Counted from the first letter of the stretch, positions 25,141 to 35,220 are shown. The stretch is 64,000 bases of DNA from Oryzobacter faecalis (GCF_046764005.1 NZ_JBKOFW010000001.1:620001-684000), one strand, 5' to 3'. Program-made: numbers and translations. Notes: a model not told the origin generated them from the sequence alone.

Positions 25141-26859
25141 TCAGCGGACGCCGGCGAACCCGGCCACCTCGCGCCGCGACGCCTCGAGCGGCTCGAGCTC
25201 GGCCCGCACCGCCGCCGCCCCGCCGACGGGGCAGGTCCACGCGCCGTCGACCTCGACGATGCGCACGCCCGGCGACTCGAGCCAGCGCAGGATCTTCTCG
25301 CTCTCCTCGGGGGTGGCCGCGGGCATCGGGGCGACCGGCGGTGCGACGACCTCGGCCGAGGCCCGCAGGGCGTCGATGTACGGCATCGGGTCGGCGCCGC
25401 GCGGTGAGCTGGTGGACCCGGCGAGGCGGCCGTGCCGGACGCAGACGACCTCCCACCCGCCGAGCAGCGAGCGCCTCGCGGCGACGAGCTCGCCGATGCG
25501 GGCGAGGGGGTCGAGGCGCTGGGACCGGGTCGTGCCGCGCACGAGGGCCACGAGCCGCTCGCGGACGACCCGGGCGTCCTCGAACCGCTCTGCGGCCGAG
25601 AGGTCGGCCATCCGGGCCCGGAGGGAGTCGAGGAGGTCGCGGGTGTCGCCGGCGAGGAGCAGGGCGGCGCGCTCGACGACGCCGGCGTACTCCTCGACGG
25701 ACTGCGCGCCGGTGCACGGCGCCCCGCACCGGCCCATCTCGGCGAGCGCGCAGGCCGAGCGCGGCCTGGTGGGGGAGAGCCGCTCGACGCACTGCCGCAG
25801 CGGGAGCACCTCGTGCACGGCCGCGACCGCGGCCTCGGCGGCCGTCCGCGAGCCGAACGGGCCGGCATAGCGGGCGCCGTCGTCGGCGACGGCGCGCACG
25901 ACCGACAGCCGTGGGAAGGGCTCGACGGTCAGCTTGACCCACAGCGCCTTCTCGGGGTGGCGGGAGCGGCGGTTGTAGCGCGGCTTGTGCTCGGCGATGA
26001 GGCGCAGCTCGCGCACCTCGGCCTCGAGGGTCGTGGCGCAGACGACGGGGCTCACCGACTCGGCGATGCGGACCATCTCGCCCATCCGCCGCCGGTGCTC
26101 TGACGCCGTGAAGTAGGAGCGGACCCGGGTGCGGATGGAGACCGAGGTGCCCACGTACAGGACGCGTCCCTGGCCGTCCTTGAAGAGGTAGACGCCGGGG
26201 GCGTCGGGGAGGCCGTCGGCGAGGTGGCGCTTGCGGCGGCGGGCCGGGGTGACGCGCGAGCCGTAGTCGAGGAGCTCCTCGAGGGAGTGCACGCCGAGCG
26301 ACCCGACGCGCTCGAGGAGCCCGTGGAGGACGTCGACGGTGGCGCGCGCGTCGTGGAGGGCGCGGTGGTCGGGGGTCGTGGGGGAGCGGAACAGCCGCGC
26401 GAGGGACCCGAGCCGGTGGTTGGGCACCTCGTCGCGGCGGACGAGCTGGCGGGCGAGGTGGACCGTGTCGAGGACCGCGAAGCCGGGCCACTCCGTCTCG
26501 GTGCGCCGGGCCGCCGCCTTGAGGAAGGAGATGTCGAAGCCGGCGTTGTGCGCGACGAGGACGGACCCGCGGGCGAACTCGAGGAACGCGGGGAAGGCGG
26601 CCTCGACGCGCGGCGCGCCGGCCACCATCGAGTCGGTGATGCCGGTGAGGACCGAGATGAAGGCCGGGATGGGGGCACCGGGGTTGACGAGCGTCTGGAA
26701 CTCGCCGACGACCTCGCCGCCGCGGACCTTGACGGCCCCGATCTCGGTGATGCCGCACTCGGCCGGGCTGCCGCCGGTGGTCTCGAGGTCGACGACGACG
26801 AAGGTGACGGTGGACAGGGCGGTCCCCAGGTCGTCGAACGTGCCCTGGACCATCGCCAT
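25141..26859 (-). CDS. DEDDh exonuclease fused to a UvrC-type GIY-YIG domain
   Basis: About 572 residues. Residues ~10-190 are a DnaQ-like 3'-5' exonuclease: VVVDLETTGGSPAEC (Exo I), HNAGFDISFLKAAA (Exo II) and DHRALHDARATVDVL (Exo III, DEDDh His). Residues ~210-300 form a GIY-YIG nuclease domain (DAPGVYLFKDGQGRVLYVGTS), and the rest resembles the UvrC Cys-rich/UVR region (ACALAEMGRCGAPCTG). This is the Rv2191-type fusion, probably active in DNA repair or replication fidelity. ATG 26859 has TACGGT (26872-26867) seven bases upstream. An in-frame GTG at 26883 is less likely. Confidence 0.9.
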   Translation of the reverse strand: MAMVQGTFDDLGTALSTVTFVVVDLETTGGSPAECGITEIGAVKVRGGEVVGEFQTLVNPGAPIPAFISVLTGITDSMVAGAPRVEAAFPAFLEFARGSVLVAHNAGFDISFLKAAARRTETEWPGFAVLDTVHLARQLVRRDEVPNHRLGSLARLFRSPTTPDHRALHDARATVDVLHGLLERVGSLGVHSLEELLDYGSRVTPARRRKRHLADGLPDAPGVYLFKDGQGRVLYVGTSVSIRTRVRSYFTASEHRRRMGEMVRIAESVSPVVCATTLEAEVRELRLIAEHKPRYNRRSRHPEKALWVKLTVEPFPRLSVVRAVADDGARYAGPFGSRTAAEAAVAAVHEVLPLRQCVERLSPTRPRSACALAEMGRCGAPCTGAQSVEEYAGVVERAALLLAGDTRDLLDSLRARMADLSAAERFEDARVVRERLVALVRGTTRSQRLDPLARIGELVAARRSLLGGWEVVCVRHGRLAGSTSSPRGADPMPYIDALRASAEVVAPPVAPMPAATPEESEKILRWLESPGVRIVEVDGAWTCPVGGAAAVRAELEPLEASRREVAGFAGVR

Positions 26860-27021
26860 GGGAGCGACCGTAGGTGGCCGCACCGACAGCCCCCGTGAGG
26901 CGCACCGGGCGGGGACCGCTCCCCATCGCGACCCGGCCCGCGCCGACGGTGCGGGCGGTTAGGGTGGGCGGGCGATCCGGCGAGGGGCCGGCGCCGGGGG
27001 AAGACCGAGGGGAAGCCGCGC

Positions 27022-30000
27022 GTGGCCGCAGCATCGTCGAGACGGGGGCGTCGCCGGGTGGCGAGCCTCATGGCCGTCGTCCTCGTGGCGTCCGGCCTGG
27101 GGTACGTCGCCGCCGCGAGCGAGGGCAGCACCGTCCACGAGGCGCGCCTCAACGACGCCGGGGTGTGGGTCAGCTCCGCCGCGCAGGCGAAGTACGCCAA
27201 GGCCAACGTGCCCATCGGCCAGCTCGACACCGGGGTCGCGAGCGGAGGCGCCACCGGCGACGGGCTCGACGTCCTCCAGGACGGGGCCGCCGTCCTCGGG
27301 TTCACGCCCGGCACCGGCGAGCTCGTCCCCATCGACGTCGCGACGTCCTCGGCCGGCTCGTCCCTGACGAGCGTCGCCGCCACCCGCGCCGTCGACGGCC
27401 GCTTCACACCGCTGCCGGTCGACCTGCGCGGCGGCACCCTCGCCCTCCTCGACCCCGCCAGCGGCAAGGTCTGGGCACAGCGGGTCGACACCCGCCGCGG
27501 CATCGAGAGCGCCCCAGGCGTCGCGTCCGGGGCCCGGCCCGTGGCGACCATCGGCAGGAACGGTGCCCTCGCCGTCGGGACCGACGGCGTCGTCCACGCC
27601 GTGTCGGGCGCCGACGGCACCGTCACCTCGGTGGCCCCCACGGCGACCGGCTTCGCGCGGCCCACCACCACGCGCACCTCGCTGCGCACCCAGACACCCG
27701 ACATCACGGCCGTCGGCGACCGCTGGGTCGCCTACGACGCGGCCACCGACCGCGTCTTCGCGGCCGACCGGCCCGAGGGCGCCGACGCGCAGGTCACCGC
27801 GCCGGGCGGCTCACGCCTCGCTGCGCTCCAGCAGCCCGGCCCGCAGGCGGACACCGTCGTCGTCCAGGGCGTCGACGCAGCGGTGCCCGTCCCGCTCGAC
27901 GGCGGCGCCTCGCCGGGCGGGGTGCGCGTCGGCGACCAGGTCGACCGCGTGCCGGGAGCGGTGCTCGTGAGCCGGCCGGTCGTCCTCGACGGCTGCGTCC
28001 ACGCCGCCTGGGCCGAGGAGGGCCGGGTCTTCTACGGCGCCAACTGCGGGCGGGCGGGCGACGAGCCGACGGCGACGCTGCCCACCCAGGGCGACGCCCC
28101 GACCCGCGACGGCGTCGCCCTGCGGGTCAACCGCGGGCTCGTCGTCCTCAACGACCTCGACAACGGCGGTGTCTGGGACCTCGACGACAAGCCGACGAAG
28201 ATCGACGACTGGGACGCCCTCACGCCCCCCACCAGGCAGGACGACGACAACGACAAGAAGGACGAGAACCTCCTCAACGAGGCGAGCGCGCAGCAGCCCC
28301 CGAAGGCCGAGCCCGACCGGCTGGCCGTGCGGCCGGGGCGGACGAGCAAGCTCCACGTCCTCGACAACGACACCGACGTCGCGGGCTCGGTCCTGTCCAT
28401 CGACGCCGGCGACGTGTCCCGGCCCAGCCTCGAGGGCGTCGTCGGCACCGTGTCGGCCGACGGGCAGTCGATCGACGTCGCGGTTCCGGAGGGCACCGAG
28501 GGGCGCTCGTTCGACCTCACGTACAAGGTGAACAACGGCAAGGCCGTCTCCAAGGAGGCCGCGCGGGTCTCGGTGCGGATCGTCCCCGACGAGGTCAACG
28601 GACCGCCGCGCCTGCGCCAGGGTGGCGCCGTCCTGGCGAAGGCCGAGTACCCCGTCATCGCGGGCAAGCGACTGTCAGTGCCGGTGCTCGCCGACTGGCG
28701 CGACCCCGAGAGCGACACCCTCGCGGCGCGAGCCGACGTCGAGGGCGGCGTCGTCGACGGCCAGGGACGCGTCACGCTCCTCGCCCCCACCACCGAGGGG
28801 CGCCAGCCGATCGCGTACGTCGTCAGCGACGGGCGCGGCGGCACGACGAAGGGTTCGGTCACGGCCCGGGTCGTCGCGGTCGGCGGCGACAGCAAGCTCC
28901 TCCCGCCGCGCACCCAGCCCGATGCCGTCCGCGGTGTCGTCGGCAAGCCGCTCCAGATCGAACCGCTCGGCAACGACGTCGCCGGCGCCGACCCGAGCGA
29001 GCCCGATGCCGTCCTGCGGCTGCGCTCGGCGGTGCGCCCGGTCGGCCCCCTCCAGGTCGACACCGACCTGTCCACGGGCCAGGTCACGGTCACGGCCAGC
29101 GCGCCCGGCACCTTCGAGCTGTCCTACTCCGCCGTCACCGGGGGTGGCGTCGCGCCCGGGCGGGTGCGGGTCGACGTCGTGGCACCGCCCGAGGGCGCGC
29201 CGCCCGTCTCGGTCCCGGACACCGCGACGCTGCACGACCAGGTGCCGGTCATGGTCGACGTCCTCGCCAACGACTACAGCCCGCGCGGCGACGTCCTCGT
29301 CACCGCCGCGGTGCAGGCGACGGGTGAGGACGCCTGGCTCCAGCCCTCCATCTACCAGGGTCGCTGGGTGCGCATCGAGGCCCTCGAGCCCTCGCCGCTC
29401 GACGCCGGGAGCGGGCGGCGCGGCGTGGTCCGGTACACCGTGAGCGACGGGACGCAGCGCACGACCGGTGAGGTCGCCGTCCTCCAGCAGTCCGCCGTCG
29501 AGGACTCCGTCCCGCTCGTCCAGGACGACACGGCCACGGTGCGCGAGGGCGACACCGTCTCCGTGCCGGTGCTCGACAACGACACGATGGCCGACGGCAT
29601 CCCGCTCGTCCTCGACCCCGCGAGCGTGAAGGTCGTCAGCAAGGGCGACGCCCAGCGCGCGTTCGCGAGCGGCAACGTCATCCGCTACGTCCCGGAGGCG
29701 CGCGGGCTGCGCGCCGAGAGGTTCGTGACCCTCGAGTACGCCGCGTATGCCGACGGGATGAAGGAGCGGGCGCAGACCGCCCGCGTGCGGGTGCAGGTCA
29801 CCCCCCTGCCGACAGCGCAGCGCATCAACCAGGCACCGGTGGCCCGCAGCTTCACCGCCACGGTGACCGCAGGCGACCCCATCACGATGACGGTGCCGAC
29901 GTTCGGCGTCGACCCCGACGGCGACAGCGTCACCGTCACCGGCATCGTCGGGGCCGACGGCGGGCCGGTCGACCTCACCCACGGCCGGGTCGTGGCGATC

Positions 30001-33000
30001 GGGCCGTCGACGATCCGGTACGAGTCCTTCCCCCTCGCGGCCGGCACCGAGGTCGTCACGTACGAGGTGCGCGACCGGTTCGGTGCGACGAGCCGGGCCT
30101 ACGTGCGCGTGGGTGTCGTCCAGCCCGGGGACCCGCAGCCGCCGGTCGCCGTCCCCGACGAGGTCTTCGCCGCACCCGGCAAGACCGTCACCGTCAGTCC
30201 CCTCCAGAACGACCTCATCGCCCGCGGCGACGTCGTCGAGGTCGAGACCGAGTCCCTGAACCCGCCGGCCGAGCTGCGCAAGTGGGTCCTCGACGAGGAC
30301 CACGTCGTCCGGACCAGGGTGCCACCCGCCGGCGGCGCCGACCTCCACCAGCTCGTCTACGGCATCACCGACGGCCTCTTCGACCCCTCGCGCGCCTCGG
30401 TGCTCGTGCGACCGGTCGTCGGGTACGTCAACCCCCCGGTCGCCCACGACGACGTCGCGCGACCCAGGCCGGGGGAGGTGAGCACCGTCGTCGACGCGCT
30501 CGCCAACGACACCGACGTCGACTCCGACCCCGCGACGCTCAGGCTCGTCGAGGTCCTCAGCCCCCACGCGACGATCGAGAACGGGCGCGTCCGGGTGCGC
30601 ATCCTCGACCACGCGTACGCGGCGCCCTACGTCGTCGAGGACGAGGACGGCGCCCGGGCGATGGCCTTGGTCCACGTGCCGACCGGCTCCGACGGCCAAC
30701 CCTTCGTGGTGGCCGGGACGCTCATCGAGATGGGCAAGGACTCCACGACGACCGTCGCCGTCAACGACCACGTGAGGTCGCCCCGGGGCCGGGTGGTCTC
30801 GGTGACGACCGAGCGCACGGTCAGCGCGTCGCCGGCCGAGAACCTCACCGTCGCCCTCGACGACAACCGCACCCTGACGCTGACCTCGTCCAACGGCTAC
30901 GTGGGTCCTGCCGCCGTCATGCTCGAGGTCACCGACCAGGACGCCGTCGGACAGGCGGACTTCGCGACGGCCTACGTGTCGATCCCGGTCCAGGTGGGCC
31001 CCAGGGTGCCCCTGCTGCGCTGCCCGCAGGGCAACGTCACCGTCATCGCAGGAGGGCTGGACCGCGTCGTCGACATCCCGACCTTCTGCCACGCGTGGCT
31101 GCCCGTCGGGTCCACCCTCGACGACGTCGCCTTCGAGACGCGGTGGGAGACCGAGGCCGACGCCCGGCTGACCGTCGACGGCCCGGGAAACCGCAGGCTC
31201 ACCCTCCACGCCGACGAGGGCGCTCGCACCACGGCAGGGCGGCTCACCGTCACCTCGGAGGGGATGCCCGCGCCGTCCGCGATCGGCGTCCAGGTCATCG
31301 GCCGCGACGCCGCCGGCCTCGCCCTCATCGGGACCGGCGCCGCCGGGCCGGGCGCGACGTCGCCGGTGCCGCCGCCGCGCCTGCGGCCCGTGAGTGTCAC
31401 CGGCCTCAGGGAGGGCGAGTCGCGCACCGTCGACCTCGCTGCCTACCTGGACTCCCCGCTCGCCGCGCCGGCCTGCACGATCACCGCGGCGCGCGTCGAG
31501 CAGGGCAGCGGCCTGACGACCTCGACGTCGGGCTGTCGCCTCACCCTCACCGCCGGGACGCAGCCGACGCCCACCGGGTCCGTCGCCGTCACCGTCTCCG
31601 ACGGTCCCGGCCGCACGGCTGCGGGACGGGTGTCGGTGACGATGCTCGGCAGGCCGGGACAGCCGCGCCAGGTCGGCGCCGTCGCCGACCGGGACGCCGG
31701 CGGGCAGGCGCGGGTCTCGTGGCTGCCGCCCACCTACGACGGCGGCTCGGTGGTCAGCGGCTACGTCGTGCGCCACACGGGAGGGTCGTCCGGGCAGACC
31801 ACGTGCACGGCCTCGCCCTGCACGGTGACGGGCCTGACGAACGGGCGCGACTACACGTTCACCGTCGCCGCGGTGAACGGCATCGGCGAGGGCGAGCCGT
31901 CGGCTCCCAGCGCGGCCGTGCGGCCGGACACCCTGCCGCGCCAGGTCACCGGCGTGCGGATGGTCTCGCGCGGTGACGGCTCGCTCACCATCGACTGGCA
32001 GGCCCCCGAGAACGAGGGCAGCGCCCTGCGCAAGTACGTGGTCCGCCTCGTGTCGTCGACCGGCGCCACACGCACCCAGGACGTCGCCGCGCCATCGCAG
32101 CAGACGACCGTCGGCGGGCTGGACAACATGGCCGAGCAGTCGGTGCAGGTCCAGGCGTGGAACGAGCTGGGGGCCGGTCCGTTCGGCCCGGCGGTGACCA
32201 TGCAGTCGGCGGGCACCCCGCCCGCGCTGCCGGCCCCGCGGATCGCCGCGAGCGGTCCCGGCCCGGCGGCGTCCTCGGCCACGCTGACCCTGTCGTGGGA
32301 CCAGGGATCGCCCAACGGGCCCCCCACGACCCGCTACTCGCTGTACCAGTCGGTCGACGGCGGTGGCTGGACGAAGGTCACCGACACCGCGCCCGACGTG
32401 CGCACGGCGAACGTCGTGATCCCCTACGACGGGCGCACCTACCGCTACACCGTCACGCTCACCAACGGCGCCGGCATCGAGGGGCCGCAGGCCAACGCGT
32501 CCTCGTTCACCTCGGTCGGGCAGCCGTCGACGCCCACGGTCAACGCGACGACCCCTGATGCCGACGGTCGGATCCGCCTCACCGTGGGGGTCGGCCAGCC
32601 GCGGGCCGGGTCGTTCTCGGCCGTGCGCTGGCAGGGCGGTGGCAAGAGCGGCACCTTCATGTGCGGGTGCGCCCCCGGCTCGCAGGTGGTGTTCAAGACC
32701 GACGCCTTCGACACGAGCCCGACGAACGACCGCACGATCACGGTGTGGACGGTCAACTCCGGGGGCAACGAGTCCGAGCGGCGCAGCGACACCGCGACGC
32801 CGTACCGGGACACCCTCCAGCCCACCGGGCTCAGCAGCACGCGGAGCGGGAACCAGATCACGTGGAGCTGGAACCTGCCGACGAACGGGCGCCCGATCAC
32901 CCAGGTCCAGGTGCGCGGGGCGGTCGACCAGACGTTCGGCAGCGCGCGCCAGCAGGTGAGCTTCACGGGCCAGGACGGGCAGACCTACCGTCTCGAGGTG

Positions 33001-33345
33001 CGGGCGTACTCGGCCGCCGGGTGGTCGACGTGGGCGGGTCCCGACAGCCAGTCGATCCCGAACCCGCCGGCCAGCCTCGGCAACGTCCGCAAGGGCGGGC
33101 TCGACTCCGCGAGCTGCGGCAACTGCCGCATCGTCGACTTCACGGCCTACAACGTCCCAGCGGGCAACTACACCCTGCTCTGCTACTACAACGGACGCAC
33201 GACGCCGTGGCACACGACGAGCATCTACATCAACGGGGCCGGCAACCCGAGCGGTGGCTACTGCTCGATCGACCCCAACCTCGCCAACCGGATCAAGCTC
33301 GACCTCAACCCGACGTCGGCGACCTCGGGCTGGGTCAACTGGTGA
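27022..33345 (+). CDS. Giant secreted Ig-like/fibronectin type III repeat protein
   Basis: 2,107 residues. GTG 27022 gives an Arg-rich start, then MAVVLVASGLGYVAAASEG as signal or anchor. Residues ~30-410 form a beta-rich region without clear family. From ~440 to ~1300 run tandem Ig/cadherin-like units, each marked by a V-L-x-N-D-x core (VLDNDTDV ~446, PLGNDVAG ~646, VLANDYSP ~746, VLDNDTMA ~849, PLQNDLIA ~1059, ALANDTDV ~1159). Fibronectin III domains follow at ~1543-1636, ~1636-1733, ~1733-1833 and ~1933-2016. The last ~85 residues are Cys-rich (SCGNCRIVDFTAYNV). Such proteins usually adjoin MoxR/DUF58 genes, which are absent here. A -10 candidate TAGGGT lies about 55 bp upstream. Likely a surface adhesin or structural protein. 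Confidence 0.88.
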   Translation: MAAASSRRGRRRVASLMAVVLVASGLGYVAAASEGSTVHEARLNDAGVWVSSAAQAKYAKANVPIGQLDTGVASGGATGDGLDVLQDGAAVLGFTPGTGELVPIDVATSSAGSSLTSVAATRAVDGRFTPLPVDLRGGTLALLDPASGKVWAQRVDTRRGIESAPGVASGARPVATIGRNGALAVGTDGVVHAVSGADGTVTSVAPTATGFARPTTTRTSLRTQTPDITAVGDRWVAYDAATDRVFAADRPEGADAQVTAPGGSRLAALQQPGPQADTVVVQGVDAAVPVPLDGGASPGGVRVGDQVDRVPGAVLVSRPVVLDGCVHAAWAEEGRVFYGANCGRAGDEPTATLPTQGDAPTRDGVALRVNRGLVVLNDLDNGGVWDLDDKPTKIDDWDALTPPTRQDDDNDKKDENLLNEASAQQPPKAEPDRLAVRPGRTSKLHVLDNDTDVAGSVLSIDAGDVSRPSLEGVVGTVSADGQSIDVAVPEGTEGRSFDLTYKVNNGKAVSKEAARVSVRIVPDEVNGPPRLRQGGAVLAKAEYPVIAGKRLSVPVLADWRDPESDTLAARADVEGGVVDGQGRVTLLAPTTEGRQPIAYVVSDGRGGTTKGSVTARVVAVGGDSKLLPPRTQPDAVRGVVGKPLQIEPLGNDVAGADPSEPDAVLRLRSAVRPVGPLQVDTDLSTGQVTVTASAPGTFELSYSAVTGGGVAPGRVRVDVVAPPEGAPPVSVPDTATLHDQVPVMVDVLANDYSPRGDVLVTAAVQATGEDAWLQPSIYQGRWVRIEALEPSPLDAGSGRRGVVRYTVSDGTQRTTGEVAVLQQSAVEDSVPLVQDDTATVREGDTVSVPVLDNDTMADGIPLVLDPASVKVVSKGDAQRAFASGNVIRYVPEARGLRAERFVTLEYAAYADGMKERAQTARVRVQVTPLPTAQRINQAPVARSFTATVTAGDPITMTVPTFGVDPDGDSVTVTGIVGADGGPVDLTHGRVVAIGPSTIRYESFPLAAGTEVVTYEVRDRFGATSRAYVRVGVVQPGDPQPPVAVPDEVFAAPGKTVTVSPLQNDLIARGDVVEVETESLNPPAELRKWVLDEDHVVRTRVPPAGGADLHQLVYGITDGLFDPSRASVLVRPVVGYVNPPVAHDDVARPRPGEVSTVVDALANDTDVDSDPATLRLVEVLSPHATIENGRVRVRILDHAYAAPYVVEDEDGARAMALVHVPTGSDGQPFVVAGTLIEMGKDSTTTVAVNDHVRSPRGRVVSVTTERTVSASPAENLTVALDDNRTLTLTSSNGYVGPAAVMLEVTDQDAVGQADFATAYVSIPVQVGPRVPLLRCPQGNVTVIAGGLDRVVDIPTFCHAWLPVGSTLDDVAFETRWETEADARLTVDGPGNRRLTLHADEGARTTAGRLTVTSEGMPAPSAIGVQVIGRDAAGLALIGTGAAGPGATSPVPPPRLRPVSVTGLREGESRTVDLAAYLDSPLAAPACTITAARVEQGSGLTTSTSGCRLTLTAGTQPTPTGSVAVTVSDGPGRTAAGRVSVTMLGRPGQPRQVGAVADRDAGGQARVSWLPPTYDGGSVVSGYVVRHTGGSSGQTTCTASPCTVTGLTNGRDYTFTVAAVNGIGEGEPSAPSAAVRPDTLPRQVTGVRMVSRGDGSLTIDWQAPENEGSALRKYVVRLVSSTGATRTQDVAAPSQQTTVGGLDNMAEQSVQVQAWNELGAGPFGPAVTMQSAGTPPALPAPRIAASGPGPAASSATLTLSWDQGSPNGPPTTRYSLYQSVDGGGWTKVTDTAPDVRTANVVIPYDGRTYRYTVTLTNGAGIEGPQANASSFTSVGQPSTPTVNATTPDADGRIRLTVGVGQPRAGSFSAVRWQGGGKSGTFMCGCAPGSQVVFKTDAFDTSPTNDRTITVWTVNSGGNESERRSDTATPYRDTLQPTGLSSTRSGNQITWSWNLPTNGRPITQVQVRGAVDQTFGSARQQVSFTGQDGQTYRLEVRAYSAAGWSTWAGPDSQSIPNPPASLGNVRKGGLDSASCGNCRIVDFTAYNVPAGNYTLLCYYNGRTTPWHTTSIYINGAGNPSGGYCSIDPNLANRIKLDLNPTSATSGWVNW

Positions 33346-33450
33346 CCACCTCGGGCCGCGTTTCCCGTCGGCGTGCTCCGGCGCCGCGGAGCGGGCTCCG
33401 GGCGTCGCTGCAGGTGGGCTGTCGGTGGCGGGTCCTAGCGTGGTCGCAGA

Positions 33451-33468
33451 CCACCGGGAACCCGGTGG
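33451..33468 (+). promoter_or_regulatory. Leader hairpin upstream of the Cys-cluster gene
   Basis: CCACCGGG and CCCGGTGG form an 8-bp stem with an AA loop, flanked by CGCAGACC repeats. It lies between a TAGCGT box (about 33436-33441) and AAGGAAGGG, the ribosome-binding site of the gene at 33500. It could act as a terminator for the giant gene or as a 5' leader element. Confidence 0.4.
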
Positions 33469-33499
33469 CCGCAGACCTCACAAGGAAGGGGTGACCCCG

Positions 33500-33775
33500 A
33501 TGCCCGGCCACGTCAGCACGCTGTCCGTAGAGTGCCGCACCTGTCCGGTGCGCGAGCTGCACTGCGGCGACTGCATGGTGCCCGTCCTCCTCGGCCTCAC
33601 CGCCCCCGAGCGGGTGGACCGCAGCGCTCTGGACCACGACGAGCGCTCGGCCGTCACGCGGCTGGTCCGCGCGGGTCTCGTCGACGCCGAGGAGGCCTCG
33701 CGGGTGCGGGTCTCCCTCGCCCCGACCGCTGAGGCGTCCCGCGGTGGCGGAGCCGGAGGACGCGCCGTCGGCTGA
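33500..33775 (+). CDS. Small protein with a CxxC-x6-CxxC metal-binding cluster
   Basis: A 91-residue cytosolic protein. ECRTCPVRELHCGDCMVP near the N-terminus contains CxxC and CxxC pairs separated by six residues and a His, suitable for Zn or Fe-S. The rest is charged: LDHDERSAVTRLVRAGLVDAEEASRV looks helical and resembles a degenerate winged-helix end. I do not recognise a function. ATG 33500 is chosen since AAGGAAGG lies 9-10 bases upstream; GTG 33491 would be too close to it. It precedes the metalloprotease-like lipoprotein. Confidence 0.72.
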   Translation: MPGHVSTLSVECRTCPVRELHCGDCMVPVLLGLTAPERVDRSALDHDERSAVTRLVRAGLVDAEEASRVRVSLAPTAEASRGGGAGGRAVG

Positions 33776-33854
33776 GCCGTCACGGGGGTCGCCCGGCGCA
33801 GGCGGCGCAGGGCTCGCCGCCGGCTCGGGGCTCGGGCGTTCCTACGATGGGCCG

Positions 33855-35159
33855 GTGCCCCCACCCGAGCAGCCGCGACGCCCCGAACGCCGGGTCGTCC
33901 TCCTCGGTGCGGTGGGGGTCGCCGGCGCCGCGGCCCTCACCGGGTGCACCGGCCACGGCGGGGGCGGGTCGGCCGCGACCTCCGCCCCGACGCCGAGCAC
34001 GCCCACCGGCCCGACCGCCGAGGACCTCGCCGCCGTGCGGGAGGTCCTCGAGGCGCGTGCCGCCGCCGTCCTCTCCGGCGACGAGGGAGCCTTCGCCGCG
34101 ACGCTCGCAGCGGCATCCGGCGCCGGCCACGACCGGCAGCTGGGCGCGCTCGAGGCAGCCCGTGCCCTGCGCGTGGCGCACCTCGTGGTCTCCGACGTCC
34201 AGCTCGACCGCGACCCGTCGGCCCTGCCCGGCGAGCCCGTCCTCCTCGCGACGGCCTCCTTCCGGTACCGCGTCGACGACCTCGACCGCGGCGACCGCAC
34301 GGCGTCGTCCTCGCTGCGGATGACGCGCACCGGGGACCGCTGGCAGGTCGCCGCGGAGACGCCCACCGGCGCCGGCGCGACGATGCCGTGGCTCGCCCTC
34401 CCGGCGATGGCGGTGCGACGCGGTGAGCACGCCGTCGTGGCGGGGACGGTCGACGCGCAGCGGCTGGCCGCGTACGCCGCCGTCGTCGACCGGGCCGTCC
34501 CGGAGCTGGACCGCGACTGGTCGGGCACCCCGTCGCGCGTCCTCGTCCTCGCGCCCGGCACGCCTGCCGAGGCCGGCGTCCTCCTCGGGCGCGACGGCGC
34601 GGCGCCCGAGGTCGCGGCCACGACCGAGGGGCCCACCGACGAGCGCGGCCGGGCCACCGGCGACCGGGTCGTCCTCGACCCCGCCGCGTTCGACCGGTTG
34701 ACCCCTGCGGGGCGCGAGGTGGTCCTCACCCACGAGCTCGTCCACGTCGCCGTCCGGGCGACGGTGCCGGGGAGGACGGCCGCGTGGCTGTCCGAGGGGT
34801 ATGCCGACCACGTGGGCTACCGGCGCGCCGACGTCCCGGTCGAGCGGCTGCTCGCCCCGCTCCTCGCCGAGGTCAGGGCCGGCCGCGGGCCGAGCGACCT
34901 GCCGCGCCTCGACGCCCTCGCCCCCGCGGCCGGGTCCATCGAGGTGCCCTACCTCGCGGCGTGGCAGGCGGTCGAGGTGCTCGTCGCCGAGCACGGCGAG
35001 GCGGCCGTACGGCGCCTCGTCGTCGAGGGGTCTGCCACCGGGACCGACGCCGACACCGAGGCGGCGACCGACCGGGCGCTCGGCAGCGTCCTCGGGACCA
35101 GCCGGGCCGCGCTCGTGCGCCGGTGGCGCGCCCACCTCGACGCCCTCGCCACCGGCTGA
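33855..35159 (+). CDS. Putative gluzincin-type lipoprotein
   Basis: A 434-residue exported lipoprotein: RRPERRVVLLGAVGVAGAAALTGC ends in lipobox LTGC (Cys31), followed by a Gly/Ser/Thr/Pro linker. Around residue 292, TPAGREVVLTHELVHVAVRA holds HELVH, and WLSEGYADHVGYR carries the Glu ligand about 19 residues later, the gluzincin (peptidase MA) pattern. The N-terminal ~200 residues resemble an NTF2-like domain. No peptidase family is certain. GTG 33855 lies six bases after TACGAT (33843-33848), so the mRNA is probably leaderless even though the previous gene is only ~80 bp upstream. Confidence 0.83.
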   Translation: MPPPEQPRRPERRVVLLGAVGVAGAAALTGCTGHGGGGSAATSAPTPSTPTGPTAEDLAAVREVLEARAAAVLSGDEGAFAATLAAASGAGHDRQLGALEAARALRVAHLVVSDVQLDRDPSALPGEPVLLATASFRYRVDDLDRGDRTASSSLRMTRTGDRWQVAAETPTGAGATMPWLALPAMAVRRGEHAVVAGTVDAQRLAAYAAVVDRAVPELDRDWSGTPSRVLVLAPGTPAEAGVLLGRDGAAPEVAATTEGPTDERGRATGDRVVLDPAAFDRLTPAGREVVLTHELVHVAVRATVPGRTAAWLSEGYADHVGYRRADVPVERLLAPLLAEVRAGRGPSDLPRLDALAPAAGSIEVPYLAAWQAVEVLVAEHGEAAVRRLVVEGSATGTDADTEAATDRALGSVLGTSRAALVRRWRAHLDALATG

Positions 35160-35220
35160 CACCCGGCCGAGGCGTGGCCCCGACGCACTTGATGTCGCGG
35201 GCTACGCTTCGCTTCCCCTG

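Noticed and set aside
28675..33213. 1,512-residue open frame on the minus strand opposite the giant secreted protein
   Set aside because: It is the GC-rich antisense shadow of the plus-strand gene: Arg/Asp/Gly/Val-dominated, no domains, no start signal. The plus frame has a signal segment, Ig-like cores and fibronectin III motifs.
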